From Virgibacillus_P tibetensis (GTDB lineage: Bacteria; Bacillota; Bacilli; Bacillales; Amphibacillaceae), in contig NZ_JARZFX010000002.1 of the NCBI RefSeq assembly GCF_036026595.1, forward strand, positions 124,001-188,000: a stretch of DNA of 64,000 nt, written 5' to 3'. The stretch's first letter is position 1; every line of letters starts with the position of its first letter. A model generated the notes under the pieces. That model ran no database searches, was not told where the DNA came from, and saw only the letters and a list, made by a program, of their open reading frames with translations. The position numbers and the translations under genes are program-made. Shown here one piece after another: positions 1 through 9,041 of this stretch.

Positions 1-70
1 CTGCAATTACTCTAGATACAGTAGAGGGTGATACACCTGTTGCCTTTGCTACATCTTTAATTGTTACCAT
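1..70 (-). CDS. LacI-family transcriptional regulator, N-terminal fragment
   Basis: Only the first 23 codons are inside the window. They read MVTIKDVAKATGVSPSTVSR followed by VIA, the helix-turn-helix that begins LacI/GalR-family repressors. The ATG at 68-70 has a GAGGGTGA ribosome binding site upstream. The gene lies downstream of, and in the same direction as, the alpha-glucosidase and maltodextrin importer genes, so it is the likely MalR-type repressor that recognises the GCAAACGTTTGC palindromes near 6.4 kb. The role is inferred from position and family; the sugar-binding domain is not visible. Confidence 0.85.
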   Translation of the reverse strand, partial: MVTIKDVAKATGVSPSTVSRVIA

Positions 71-335
71 TTCTTTCACCCTCTACATTTATTTTTCAGC
101 TTCTTTTTAGTAAGGATTGCCGCTTTATTTTACAATTTTAAATAACCAGTGGAAATCTACTCGTTTTCCACGAACAATCTGCAAGCCTCCTCTGTCTGTT
201 CCACGTTTGTGAGGTCCGCTTAGTTTTTACCCGCAGGAGTCTTGCATAATGCTACTACTGTGCTGAGTCGTTTCTTTATTTGGCACATCTTATTATTCAT
301 TTACAATAATCTTTTAGAAAACTACCTTTTTCGTA
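71..335. other. Intergenic gap with a degraded dispersed repeat
   Basis: No credible gene is seen. Positions about 185-235 (GCAAGCCTCCTC, then GAGGTCCGCTTAG, then CCCGCAGGAGTC) resemble pieces of the Bacillaceae intergenic repeat found more fully at 46901-47111 and 50209-50397. Confidence 0.35.
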
Positions 336-2690
336 TTACATATCTAAAGCTAGTTTATGGTTTTTACGGCTAATTTCTCCGTTAATTATAACATTTTGAC
401 CTTTCTTTAACCCAATAACATTTACATTTATTTCATTATAAGCAGGTTTGTATTCCCCTTTTACATTTAAAACTGTAATTTCTATCTGTTCTGGTGAGGA
501 AACAACTTCTAGTTCCATCTCTAAAAAGTCTCCATTTTCATAGGCAAAGGTTTCTCCATCATCATCATAATGGGTGAATCGGTATGTTGTATTCCATTCA
601 CCTGCATAAACATTCATACTAACATTCTTAGGTGCTTTATCCGTATTTGAAATCCATTCACCTTGCATGATCGCCGTTCCTTTCTTTATAAAAATCGGCA
701 TATCTTCAAGTTCTGCATGGATTAAGTGAGTCTTTTCCCCTTCAAATACTTCACCTGTTTCGTATTCCACCCAATCACCTTGTGGTAAGTAGACAGCACG
801 ATCCACAACAGATGGTGCCAAAATCGGTGCCATCAACACATTATCACCAATCATAAATTGATCATTCATGTTATATGTTTTTACATCTTCAGGGTATTCC
901 AGCAATAATGGACGCATTACTGAAAGTCCTTGTTTACTTGCTTGATAGAACAATGAATACAATTGCGGCATCCACTTATAACGCATTTGAATATATTTTT
1001 TCATAATATGCTCATACTTCTCACCAAATTGCCATGGCTCCTGGTACAGGGTTCCAATCGCTGAATGATTTCGGAAATAGGGAGTAAATGCTCCGACCTG
1101 TGTCCAGCGCACAAGCAATTCAGCATTGGTATCATGTGCAAATCCACCCACATCCGGCCCTGTAAATGGAACGCCCGATAATCCAAGGTTCATCACCATT
1201 GGCAAGGACATTTGCAGATGCTCCCAGAAACTGCGGTTGTCCCCTGTCCAAACGGATGCATAGCGCTGTACACCAGCATATCCAGCACGTGTCAACAGGA
1301 ATGGGCGCTTGCCGTTCAACTGTTCCTTCATGCCTTCATAGGTTGCCTGCCCCATTAAAAATCCATAAACATTATGAAGCTCCCGATGGGTTGTAGGATT
1401 GCCATCATTTCGATGCATTACTTCAACATCCATTGTCTTTGTTTCATTGAAAACAGCAGGCTCATTCATATCATTCCAGATACCTTCTATTCCCATACCC
1501 GTGTAAAATGTGTGTTTATCACCCCACCATTTACGGACTTTCTCATCCGTAAAATCAGGGAAAGCACTAATCCCCGGCCAAACTTCACCAAAATAGGTCT
1601 CACCTTCAATATACTTACAGAACTGATCCTGATTTACACCTTCCTGGTAAATCGTGTACTCAGAATCCTTTTTAACACCTGGATCAACAATTGGCACGAT
1701 ACGAATCCCCATTTTACGCAAATCTTTAATTAACTGCTTCGGATTTGGAAACCGTTCTTTATCAAATGTAAATACACGATAGCCATTCATATAATGGATA
1801 TCTAAATGGATAACATCAACCGGGATATCACGATCCACGAAATTCTGTGCCAGTTCGCGTACCTCAGCCTCTGTTTCATAGCTGTAACGGGATTGATGAT
1901 AGCCAATGGCCCATTTCGGTGGTATTGGCATTCTTCCTGTAAGATGTGTGTACTGTTCCAACACCGCTTTCGGTTCAGGACCAGCCATTACATAATAGTC
2001 AATCTGACCTCCTTCAGCAGTGAACGAATAATACTCTGAAGAAGACTTCATATCAAACGCAGAACGGTATGTATTATCAAAAAACACACCATGAGCTCGA
2101 CCATTTCGTAATGTCATAAAATAAGGAATTGATTCATACAATGGGTCTGTTTCCGGGTTATGTGGCGCATAAACATCGGAGTTCCACATTTCATATTTTT
2201 CCCCGCGTTTATCAAGAAAACCTGTTTTTTCACCAAAGCCATAAAAATGATCAGCTTCATGCATTTCTTTAAAGGTAACTACTTCCCCATTTTCCCGGTA
2301 AGCCATGCCTCGGTCACCTTCAGAAACTATAATCTTCCCATGCCCATCTTTTACAGTTAAGCGAAAAGGCGTTTGACTGATGACCAGCTCAACCTTGCTT
2401 GTCTTTAATTTGTAAACATCATTAGAAAAATTCTCAGTCACAGCTACATTGCCTGCTTTGGCCACGACAGTCTGGGATCGATCCAGTTGCGGATCCTCTT
2501 TCTGATTCATTATTACTCGTACAATTGAATCCGTGTAAAACTGTACAGCTACCTTCCCATTTTCACAATTAAACAAATAAGTATCGTCTGTTTTTGTATT
2601 ACTAATCATATTTCCTATATCCCGATATACGACCGCAGCCGTTTGTTGTTCTTTTCCTGGGTGAATCGCAAAACTAGTGTCTTCAAGCAT
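336..2690 (-). CDS. Alpha-glucosidase, glycoside hydrolase family 31
   Basis: 784 residues, full length for bacterial GH31 enzymes. It should release glucose from the non-reducing end of malto- or isomalto-oligosaccharides in the cytoplasm, as there is no signal peptide. The family signature GIWNDMNEPAVF places the catalytic nucleophile at Asp407; an N-terminal beta-sandwich (about 30-250) precedes the barrel, and beta-rich C-terminal domains follow about residue 640. The start is ATG with AGGAGG eight bases upstream. It sits between the importer permease MalG-like gene and the LacI-type regulator, so it is probably the last catabolic gene of the malEFG operon. Exact linkage preference (alpha-1,4 or alpha-1,6) cannot be read from the sequence. 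Confidence 0.93.
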   Translation of the reverse strand: MLEDTSFAIHPGKEQQTAAVVYRDIGNMISNTKTDDTYLFNCENGKVAVQFYTDSIVRVIMNQKEDPQLDRSQTVVAKAGNVAVTENFSNDVYKLKTSKVELVISQTPFRLTVKDGHGKIIVSEGDRGMAYRENGEVVTFKEMHEADHFYGFGEKTGFLDKRGEKYEMWNSDVYAPHNPETDPLYESIPYFMTLRNGRAHGVFFDNTYRSAFDMKSSSEYYSFTAEGGQIDYYVMAGPEPKAVLEQYTHLTGRMPIPPKWAIGYHQSRYSYETEAEVRELAQNFVDRDIPVDVIHLDIHYMNGYRVFTFDKERFPNPKQLIKDLRKMGIRIVPIVDPGVKKDSEYTIYQEGVNQDQFCKYIEGETYFGEVWPGISAFPDFTDEKVRKWWGDKHTFYTGMGIEGIWNDMNEPAVFNETKTMDVEVMHRNDGNPTTHRELHNVYGFLMGQATYEGMKEQLNGKRPFLLTRAGYAGVQRYASVWTGDNRSFWEHLQMSLPMVMNLGLSGVPFTGPDVGGFAHDTNAELLVRWTQVGAFTPYFRNHSAIGTLYQEPWQFGEKYEHIMKKYIQMRYKWMPQLYSLFYQASKQGLSVMRPLLLEYPEDVKTYNMNDQFMIGDNVLMAPILAPSVVDRAVYLPQGDWVEYETGEVFEGEKTHLIHAELEDMPIFIKKGTAIMQGEWISNTDKAPKNVSMNVYAGEWNTTYRFTHYDDDGETFAYENGDFLEMELEVVSSPEQIEITVLNVKGEYKPAYNEINVNVIGLKKGQNVIINGEISRKNHKLALDM

Positions 2691-2780
2691 TGGTTTTCCT
2701 CCTGTAGAATAGGTTACTCATAAATTTATTTGTTTCTTTATTCTCTAGTTGTAATAAAAATGATTATTTTATCCATAAAT

Positions 2781-3620
2781 TTAACCCTTTGATCCTCCAG
2801 CAGTTAACCCTGAAATCAGGTATCGTTGAAGATAAAGATATACCGCGGCAATTGGTATTGCTACTAAAATAGACCCCGCTGCAAACCTCGTAAAGTTGTT
2901 TGCAAATTGGTCGTTAATAAAATTATAGAGACCAACTGCCAACGTATAGTTTTCCGAACTGGAAAGGACAATAGTTGGGAGTAGAAAGTCAAATAAAGGC
3001 ATCATAAAATTAAATAATGCAACAACAGCTAATATTGGCTTAGCTAGTGGTAGCATGATACTCCAGAATACTCGTAGATGTCCTGCTCCATCTATTCTTG
3101 CAGCTTGATCAAGTTCACGGGGAATGGTATCAAAGTATCCTTTCACCAGCCATGCATTAAAGGGTATTTGCCCTCCTAGATAAATAAGTATTAGCCCGGT
3201 AAGTGTATCCAATAAGCCAATCATATTTAAAAATATATACAAAGCAACCATAGCCATCATAACTGGGAACATTTGCAATAGTAAAAAGACATATAACCCA
3301 TTTTTTCGACCTACAAATTTATATCGAGAAAATGCATATGCTACAAGAGATGTTAGAATAACACTTCCTATAGCAGTCGCCGTAGAAACAATCAAAGAGT
3401 TTTTATACCATAACAAATAATCACTACCGTCACTAAATAGCCATTTATAATGATCTAATGAAAAATTCTCGGGTATTATAGAGGAAGAGTAAAGACTACT
3501 TCCCTGATTAAATGACATACCAACTGTCCAAACTAGAGGGTAAAATATAATAATAGAAACAACGGCTAGCAATATATAAATAGCACTAACTTCAATTCTC
3601 GATTTCTTTTTTTGATTCAT
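2781..3620 (-). CDS. Maltodextrin ABC transporter permease, MalG type
   Basis: 279-residue inner-membrane permease of the carbohydrate uptake family 1 type with six predicted membrane segments. The EAA loop that docks the ATPase is seen near residues 175-195 (ELDQAARIDGAGHLRVFW). The start codon overlaps the stop of the MalF-like gene by one base (TAATG), indicating translational coupling. With the MalF-like and MalE-like proteins it would form a maltodextrin or cyclodextrin importer. No ATPase gene is present in the window; in Bacillus such importers share MsmX encoded elsewhere, and I infer the same here. Confidence 0.92.
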   Translation of the reverse strand: MNQKKKSRIEVSAIYILLAVVSIIIFYPLVWTVGMSFNQGSSLYSSSIIPENFSLDHYKWLFSDGSDYLLWYKNSLIVSTATAIGSVILTSLVAYAFSRYKFVGRKNGLYVFLLLQMFPVMMAMVALYIFLNMIGLLDTLTGLILIYLGGQIPFNAWLVKGYFDTIPRELDQAARIDGAGHLRVFWSIMLPLAKPILAVVALFNFMMPLFDFLLPTIVLSSSENYTLAVGLYNFINDQFANNFTRFAAGSILVAIPIAAVYLYLQRYLISGLTAGGSKG

Positions 3621-4945
3621 TAGATCTCACCCTCTTCTTTGAATGATCTTGTCCTTCTAAACTGATAAAAAGCAAATGCAGAAACAATTACACCCATTAT
3701 AATAGAGATAACCGCTGCCATGCTGTAATTATTTGTATCGAAAGTTAGTTTGTATACCCATGAAATAAGGATATCTGTACCACCTGCATTTTGACCTCGA
3801 ACTGGTGGTCCACCTTCGTTAAAGAGATATATAACATTAAAATTATTGAAGTTCTGTGCATATTGCATAATTAATAAGGGAGCAGTTGCAAACATCACGT
3901 GAGGAAGTGTTATATGGCGAAACTTTTGAGAACGAGAACCCCCATCGACGTCTGCTGCCTCATACCATTCTTTTGAAATACTTTGTAGTACACCTGTAAA
4001 TAATGCGAAGATAAATGGAAACCCCAGCCATGTCTGAATCATAATGATAGCAATTCGTGCGTAGAGTGGATCGCTTAACCAAGGTAATCCTCCACCACCG
4101 AACAGCGGAATAATAATATCTCTGTTTATCGCACCAAAATCATCATTAAACATGGCAGAAAATATTAGAATTGTAACAAAAGCTGGAACAGCCCATGGAA
4201 GTATTAAGATGGTACGAATTAACTTTTTAAATTTAATTCGAGAATCATTTACTAACAACGCAAGAAAAAGACCTAAAGCGAGCTGCAGCGTTGTAGCTAC
4301 AACAGTCCATACAATTGTCCAGAAAAACACACTTAAAAAAGTGTCTTGCCAGATTGGGACCGTAATCAGGTTAACGAAATTATCAAAACCGACCCAATCA
4401 ACTAAGTTTCGAGGTGGTGAGTTATATAAATTATAGTTAGTAAATGCTAATAAAACTGAAAATAGTAATGGAAATATTACTACAAAAATCATTAGAACTA
4501 AACCAGGAAATGTCATTAAGTAGGGAAATGCATTTTCATAAAACGCACCTATAGTCTCCCTTAATTTCATTGGTTTCCAGCCATTCTGTATCTTACGTGC
4601 CTGCCTCCTAGCATCGAGTACATTATAAATATAAAGTGTCACAGCAAAGAAAACACCAATTAAAGAAAGGACGCCCAAGACCAGTAGTCTGATAGAGTGG
4701 TCAGTTCCTGGAATCGTACCTAATGTACGCAGACCCCATAATCCATAATTTATAGATTCTAGTAACGTAACAATAAATGCCAATTCTATTATTATAAAAG
4801 TAGAACCTTTTAAAAATCTACGGTTATACAACTGGCCTAAACCTGCAAACAAAATGGATAAGATCATAGCTATTTTAGGGTTATGTAGTTTTGGTTCTCT
4901 TTGTATTTCTTTAGACTTTGAATCGTTGTCCGTTTGTATAGACAT
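3620..4945 (-). CDS. Maltodextrin ABC transporter permease, MalF type, with N-terminal TM2-like extension
   Basis: 441 residues. The C-terminal 300 residues form the binding-protein-dependent permease domain with the EAA motif EWYEAADVDGGSRSQKFRHI near residue 345. The N-terminal 125 residues are an extra module: AMILSILFAGLGQLYNRRFL resembles a TM2-domain hairpin, followed by two more hydrophobic stretches. MdxF/MalC-type permeases of Bacillus relatives also have long N-termini, so the extension is probably native. It is translationally coupled to the MalG-like gene. It forms the second half of the maltodextrin/cyclodextrin import channel. Confidence 0.92.
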   Translation of the reverse strand: MSIQTDNDSKSKEIQREPKLHNPKIAMILSILFAGLGQLYNRRFLKGSTFIIIELAFIVTLLESINYGLWGLRTLGTIPGTDHSIRLLVLGVLSLIGVFFAVTLYIYNVLDARRQARKIQNGWKPMKLRETIGAFYENAFPYLMTFPGLVLMIFVVIFPLLFSVLLAFTNYNLYNSPPRNLVDWVGFDNFVNLITVPIWQDTFLSVFFWTIVWTVVATTLQLALGLFLALLVNDSRIKFKKLIRTILILPWAVPAFVTILIFSAMFNDDFGAINRDIIIPLFGGGGLPWLSDPLYARIAIIMIQTWLGFPFIFALFTGVLQSISKEWYEAADVDGGSRSQKFRHITLPHVMFATAPLLIMQYAQNFNNFNVIYLFNEGGPPVRGQNAGGTDILISWVYKLTFDTNNYSMAAVISIIMGVIVSAFAFYQFRRTRSFKEEGEI

Positions 4946-5018
4946 TGCTAATACCCCCGTTATAAATCTTCTATCCTACTAAAATTCTTACATGATTATT
5001 TATCTAAATTAAAGAAGT

Positions 5019-5045
5019 AAATGGGAAGAAGGTATCTCCCCATTT
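5019..5045 (-). terminator. Possible attenuator between malE-like and malF-like genes
   Basis: A short inverted repeat (AAATGGG at 5019-5025, CCCATTT at 5039-5045) lies just after the binding-protein stop codon. No strong U-run follows, so partial termination or mRNA 3'-end stabilisation, giving more binding protein than permease, is a guess typical of such operons. Confidence 0.35.
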
Positions 5046-5064
5046 TCCTCTTTAGTAAGATCTG

Positions 5065-6345
5065 TTATTCGGAACCACTTGCTTCTACATTTGCTTTTAT
5101 TTGTTCTACAGCCTCATCTAGTACAGACTGTACATCCTCTCCTTCAGCCAGGAATTGCAAAGCATTATTCATTGGTTCCCACACCTGAGCCATTTGAGGG
5201 GTACTTGGCATCGGCACTCCATATTCAATCTGCTCTGCAAATGCTGCATAAATTGGATCTTCAATAGATTCAAGCGCATTAGTGTTAGGTGGTAGTTCAC
5301 CTGCAACCTCAAAGTAGTGTTGAAGATTTTCTTCGTTTGTCATGAAAAGTGCTAGGTCTTTTGCCCAATCTTTTTCTTCGGAGTAGTAGGACACCATCCA
5401 AGACTTCACCCCTACCAATGTTGCACTAGGCTCACCATTAATTGTTGGAAATGGAGCAAAGCCAACACTATCTCCTAAGGCTTCTGTATATCCAGAAATA
5501 CTCCAAGGTCCGCCTATTACAGCCCCTACTTTCCCTTCAGTGAATAGACCATCAACTACGTCTACAGTAGTTGATGCTGGTATCATTCCTTGGCCAAAAA
5601 ATGATTGGAATAATTCTCCACCTTGTATTGATCCTTCATTATTTAAGCCTATATCAGTAGTATCATATTCTCCGATATCCCCACCAAAAATATAACCACC
5701 ATAGTTCTTAAAGAAAGGATATGCAAAATATATATCGTTTGGCTTCATTAAAAAGCCGTATTGGTCTTCAGATGCGTTTGTTTTTTCTTCAAGAATTGTT
5801 TTTAAATCATCAATATCTTGTGGTGCTTCAGACACAATATCTTTGTTATAAAATATTCCATATGTTTCGAAAACAGCTGGAACACCATATCTATCAGTAT
5901 CTCCATCAAAATTATATGTCACCGATTCAATAGCAGCATCGCTATATCCACTTATTTCTTCATCTGATAAATCAAGAGGTTCTGCAAGGCCTTGAGCGAC
6001 TATATTTCCAATTTGATCATGTGGTTGAAAAAATAAGTCTGGGCCGTTACCCTCGGGACCAGCAAGTGATAATTCCTGTAATTGATCTAGCATTGGCTTC
6101 GCTACTACATTGACGGTTATTCCTTCTTGTTCCTCATAATCAGCGGCGATCTTTTCGATAGCTGTCATCTGATTGTCATGATCATTTGCCCAGATTGTTA
6201 ATTCCTCCGGCTTTTCGGAAGCTTCACTTTCATTTGCACCATTGTCATTTCCTGATTCTTCTTCACGATCTGGAGCACAAGCTGATAACAAAACTAATAG
6301 CGACATTAAGGCTGCAAGAGTTATAAGCAAAAACCTTCTTTTCAT
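5065..6345 (-). CDS. Maltodextrin/cyclodextrin-binding lipoprotein, MalE type
   Basis: 426 residues from the chosen start. An in-frame ATG 17 codons earlier exists, but the ATG at 6343-6345 is preceded by AAGGGGAG and is followed by a proper lipoprotein signal (MKRRFLLITLAALMSLLVLL, then SAC), giving the lipobox LSAC with acylated Cys25. An acidic Ser/Asn/Glu-rich linker follows, then a two-lobed family 1 solute-binding fold. It would hang on the outer membrane face and deliver linear or cyclic maltodextrins to the two permeases. It is the first gene of the operon; two operator palindromes lie directly upstream. Confidence 0.93.
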   Translation of the reverse strand: MKRRFLLITLAALMSLLVLLSACAPDREEESGNDNGANESEASEKPEELTIWANDHDNQMTAIEKIAADYEEQEGITVNVVAKPMLDQLQELSLAGPEGNGPDLFFQPHDQIGNIVAQGLAEPLDLSDEEISGYSDAAIESVTYNFDGDTDRYGVPAVFETYGIFYNKDIVSEAPQDIDDLKTILEEKTNASEDQYGFLMKPNDIYFAYPFFKNYGGYIFGGDIGEYDTTDIGLNNEGSIQGGELFQSFFGQGMIPASTTVDVVDGLFTEGKVGAVIGGPWSISGYTEALGDSVGFAPFPTINGEPSATLVGVKSWMVSYYSEEKDWAKDLALFMTNEENLQHYFEVAGELPPNTNALESIEDPIYAAFAEQIEYGVPMPSTPQMAQVWEPMNNALQFLAEGEDVQSVLDEAVEQIKANVEASGSE

Positions 6346-6408
6346 TTTAATTCTCCCCTTTTTAAAATAGATTTGAGCTAACAACAAGCATTGCACTTAT
6401 TTTTTTGT

Positions 6409-6425
6409 GCAAACGTTTGCGCTCA
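6409..6425. promoter_or_regulatory. LacI-family operator 1
   Basis: GCAAACGTTTGC (6409-6420) is a perfect 12-bp palindrome flanked by GC on the right. It matches the form of MalR-type operators (GCAAACGTTTGCGC) in Firmicutes. It lies downstream of the predicted malE-like promoter, between the -10 box and the start codon, a roadblock or repression position. Confidence 0.75.
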
Positions 6426-6435
6426 ACTTACACTT

Positions 6436-6464
6436 ATTTTATAACTAATTCTTTTTTGTTGCAA
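6436..6464 (-). promoter_or_regulatory. Promoter of the malE-like operon
   Basis: On the minus strand TTGCAA (6459-6464), a 17-base spacer and TAAAAT (6436-6441) form a good sigma-A promoter reading into the malE-like gene. Its -35 box overlaps operator 2. Confidence 0.65.
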
Positions 6465-6474
6465 GCGTTTTCGC
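6461..6474. promoter_or_regulatory. LacI-family operator 2
   Basis: GCAAGCGTTTTCGC is an imperfect version of operator 1 (centre CG, arms GCAA/TCGC). It overlaps the -35 box of the malE-like promoter, so a bound repressor would block RNA polymerase. Confidence 0.65.
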
Positions 6475-6591
6475 TAAATTAACTAAATATTTATGAAATA
6501 AATTTGTAGAATACTATTACCCTGTCAATTCAAGAGATAAAATTTTATAAAATCCTATGTAAGTCATTGATAAAAAGAGCACAACTACCTA

Positions 6592-6620
6592 TTGACGTGA
6601 TTTTAATTATCGTTTAATAA
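6592..6620 (+). promoter_or_regulatory. Candidate promoter for the CGTase gene
   Basis: TTGACG (6592-6597), a 17-base spacer and TAATAA (6615-6620) face the CGTase gene about 165 bases upstream of its start. The region is very AT-rich, so other -10 boxes are possible. Confidence 0.45.
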
Positions 6621-6785
6621 TTGTAATTAACAACAAAGATAATTGGCAATTGTTAAAATAATCGGACGATACTTTTGTTATATACAACCTGAACTCTATA
6701 AATAAATGAAGGGTTTAATTAATTGAAAGGAGGAGCGAGCAAATTAAAGGAATACAGAATCAAAAAAGGAGGCGGATATTTTATT

Positions 6786-8906
6786 ATGACCAAGATAACT
6801 AGAATTTTTATGAAAACGTTTGCGCTAATTCTGTTAATATTAATAACTACTACTATTACATTCACCAATACCCATGCGGATGTTTTTAACAAAGTTGACT
6901 ACTCTAGAGACGTTATTTACCAAATTGTAACAGATAGATTTTACGATGGAGATTCTAGCAATAACCCATCAGAGGACATTTATAGTTCAGATTGTAGCAA
7001 TTTGCATAAATATTGTGGTGGTGACTGGCAAGGTATAATAGACAAAATCAATGATGGATATTTAACTACTATGGGAATAACTGCTATATGGATATCGCAA
7101 CCAGTAGAAAACGTATATGCATTACATCCAAGTGGTTATACATCATACCATGGATACTGGGCTAGGGACTACAAAAGAACAAATCCCTTTTATGGAGACT
7201 TTTCTGAGTTTGATAGGTTAATTAACACAGCACATTCTAACGGGATTAAAGTTATAATGGACTTTACACCAAATCATTCTTCACCTGCTCTAGAGACGGA
7301 TCCTTCATATGCTGAAAATGGTGCAATTTATGATGACGGTAATTTATTAGGCTCCTATTCAAACGATCCATTGAATATTTTCCATCATTTTGGAGGAACA
7401 GACTTTTCCTCTTATGAAGACGGTATTTATCGAAATTTATACGACTTAGCAGATTACGATTTGAATAACGAAATAATTGATCAATATTTAAAAGAATCTA
7501 TTAAGCTATGGCTAGATAAAGGCATTGATGGTATAAGGGTAGATGCTGTTAAGCACATGTCACAAGGATGGCAGGAATCACTAATGAGTGAGATTTATAA
7601 TTACCGTCCAGTATTTACATTTGGAGAATGGTTTTTGGGGACTGGAGAGGTTGATCCTCAAAACCATCATTTTGCAAATGAAAGTGGGATGAGCTTACTT
7701 GACTTTCAATACGGCCAAACTATCAGAGAAGTTCTAAGGGATGGTACCGCTGATTGGCATGTATTTAATGAAATGATTGAAAGCACAGCAGATGATTATA
7801 ATGAAGTTATCGATCAAGTAACGTTTATTGACAATCATGATATGAGTCGTTTTTCTGTTGATGGTTCTTCAAATAGGCATACTGATATGGCTTTGGCAGT
7901 GCTGTTAACTTCACGAGGTGTTCCAACAATCTATTATGGAACTGAACAGTATCTTACTGGTAATAATGATCCAGAAAATCGAAAGCCAATGTCAAGTTTT
8001 AATACTTCTACAAATTCTTATCAAATAATTAGTCAACTAGCACCATTAAGACAATCAAATCCTGCTCTTGGATTTGGGAATACCAAAGAACGTTGGGTTA
8101 ATTCTGACGTTTATATTTATGAAAGAAAATTTGGTAACAACGTTGTACTAACAGCAATCAATAGAGGAAACTCTAGTTATGAAGTTACTAATCTAAATAC
8201 CTCTCTACCTGAAGGTATTTATAACGACGAATTAGATTATCTTTTAGATGGTAATAATATAACAATCAACACGGATGGTTCAGTTAATTCGTTTAATTTA
8301 AGCCCAAGGGGCGTCGCCATTTGGCAGTATACAGAAGAGTCTTCAATTCCGCTTATTGGACATGTTGGACCAATGATGGGGCAAGCGGGAAATATAATTA
8401 CAATTAACGGTGAGGGGTTCGGATCTGTTGAAGGTACTGTTCAATTTAATTCAACAAATGCAAACGTTCAGTCTTGGTCCAATACTGAAATTGAAATTAA
8501 AGTGCCAAATATAACTCCTAGAAAATATGACATAACAATCTTAAATGCGAGTAATATAAAAAGCAACACATATGACGATTTCGAAGTTTTGACAGGTGAA
8601 CAAGTAACAGTACGATTTGTCGTTAATAACGCTTTCACAGATCCTGGCACAAATGTTTATATTGTGGGTAATATTAGCGAGCTTGGTAATTGGTATCCGG
8701 ATGAAGCGGTTGGACCCATGTTTAACCAAGTAGTTTATGAATATCCAACTTGGTATTATGATATAAGTGTCCCCGCTGGAGAAACAATTGAATATAAATT
8801 TATTAAAAAAGGGAGTTCTGGAAATGTAGAATGGGAGAGTGGATCAAACCACATTTATACAACACCTATGCAAGGTACTGATACAGTACTTGTAAATTGG
8901 CAGTAA
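6786..8906 (+). CDS. cgt: Secreted cyclodextrin glucanotransferase (CGTase)
   Basis: 706 residues from ATG 6786, chosen because GGAGG lies 13 bases upstream and it opens a Sec signal peptide (cleavage predicted after THA, about residue 31); an upstream in-frame TTG at 6723 would precede the signal with charged residues. The domain order is that of CGTases: GH13 A/B barrel (about 35-430), C domain, D domain of IPT/TIG type (GHVGPMMGQAGNIITINGEG), and E domain of CBM20 starch-binding type ending in VNWQ. Catalytic residues: Asp253 (GIRVDAVKH), Glu281 (FGEWFLG), Asp352 (IDNHD). The central aromatic of the cyclisation site is kept in GIYRNLYDLAD. It converts starch outside the cell to cyclodextrins. 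A maltogenic amylase is the alternative, but the similarity in D and E domains and the Tyr favour CGTase. Confidence 0.93.
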   Translation: MTKITRIFMKTFALILLILITTTITFTNTHADVFNKVDYSRDVIYQIVTDRFYDGDSSNNPSEDIYSSDCSNLHKYCGGDWQGIIDKINDGYLTTMGITAIWISQPVENVYALHPSGYTSYHGYWARDYKRTNPFYGDFSEFDRLINTAHSNGIKVIMDFTPNHSSPALETDPSYAENGAIYDDGNLLGSYSNDPLNIFHHFGGTDFSSYEDGIYRNLYDLADYDLNNEIIDQYLKESIKLWLDKGIDGIRVDAVKHMSQGWQESLMSEIYNYRPVFTFGEWFLGTGEVDPQNHHFANESGMSLLDFQYGQTIREVLRDGTADWHVFNEMIESTADDYNEVIDQVTFIDNHDMSRFSVDGSSNRHTDMALAVLLTSRGVPTIYYGTEQYLTGNNDPENRKPMSSFNTSTNSYQIISQLAPLRQSNPALGFGNTKERWVNSDVYIYERKFGNNVVLTAINRGNSSYEVTNLNTSLPEGIYNDELDYLLDGNNITINTDGSVNSFNLSPRGVAIWQYTEESSIPLIGHVGPMMGQAGNIITINGEGFGSVEGTVQFNSTNANVQSWSNTEIEIKVPNITPRKYDITILNASNIKSNTYDDFEVLTGEQVTVRFVVNNAFTDPGTNVYIVGNISELGNWYPDEAVGPMFNQVVYEYPTWYYDISVPAGETIEYKFIKKGSSGNVEWESGSNHIYTTPMQGTDTVLVNWQ
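6812..6825. promoter_or_regulatory. Operator/cre-like site inside the CGTase signal-peptide codons
   Basis: GAAAACGTTTGCGC lies 26 bases into the coding region. It shares AAACGTTTGCGC with operator 1 and, with the preceding T, fits most of the catabolite-responsive element consensus. It may let the LacI-type repressor or CcpA block elongation of the CGTase gene. Confidence 0.5.
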
Positions 8907-8986
8907 ACTCAATTGACAAAATACAAAGCTTACAGTAAATTAATAGTATAAAAACATAAGGGCAATGCTTTGTATTGTGACAACAA

Positions 8987-9018
8987 CCCCGTTTTCCTCC
9001 TGGAAAACGGGGTTTTCT
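8987..9018 (+). terminator. Rho-independent terminator after the CGTase gene
   Basis: CCCCGTTTTCC (8987-8997) pairs with GGAAAACGGGG (9002-9012), a perfect 11-bp stem with a four-base loop, followed by TTTTCTT. Confidence 0.9.
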
Positions 9019-9041
9019 TATTATGAAAGGGGATTATTAAA

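Noticed and set aside
6723..6785. Upstream TTG as start of the CGTase gene
   Set aside because: It would add 21 charged residues before the signal peptide and bypass the ribosome binding site at 6768-6772.
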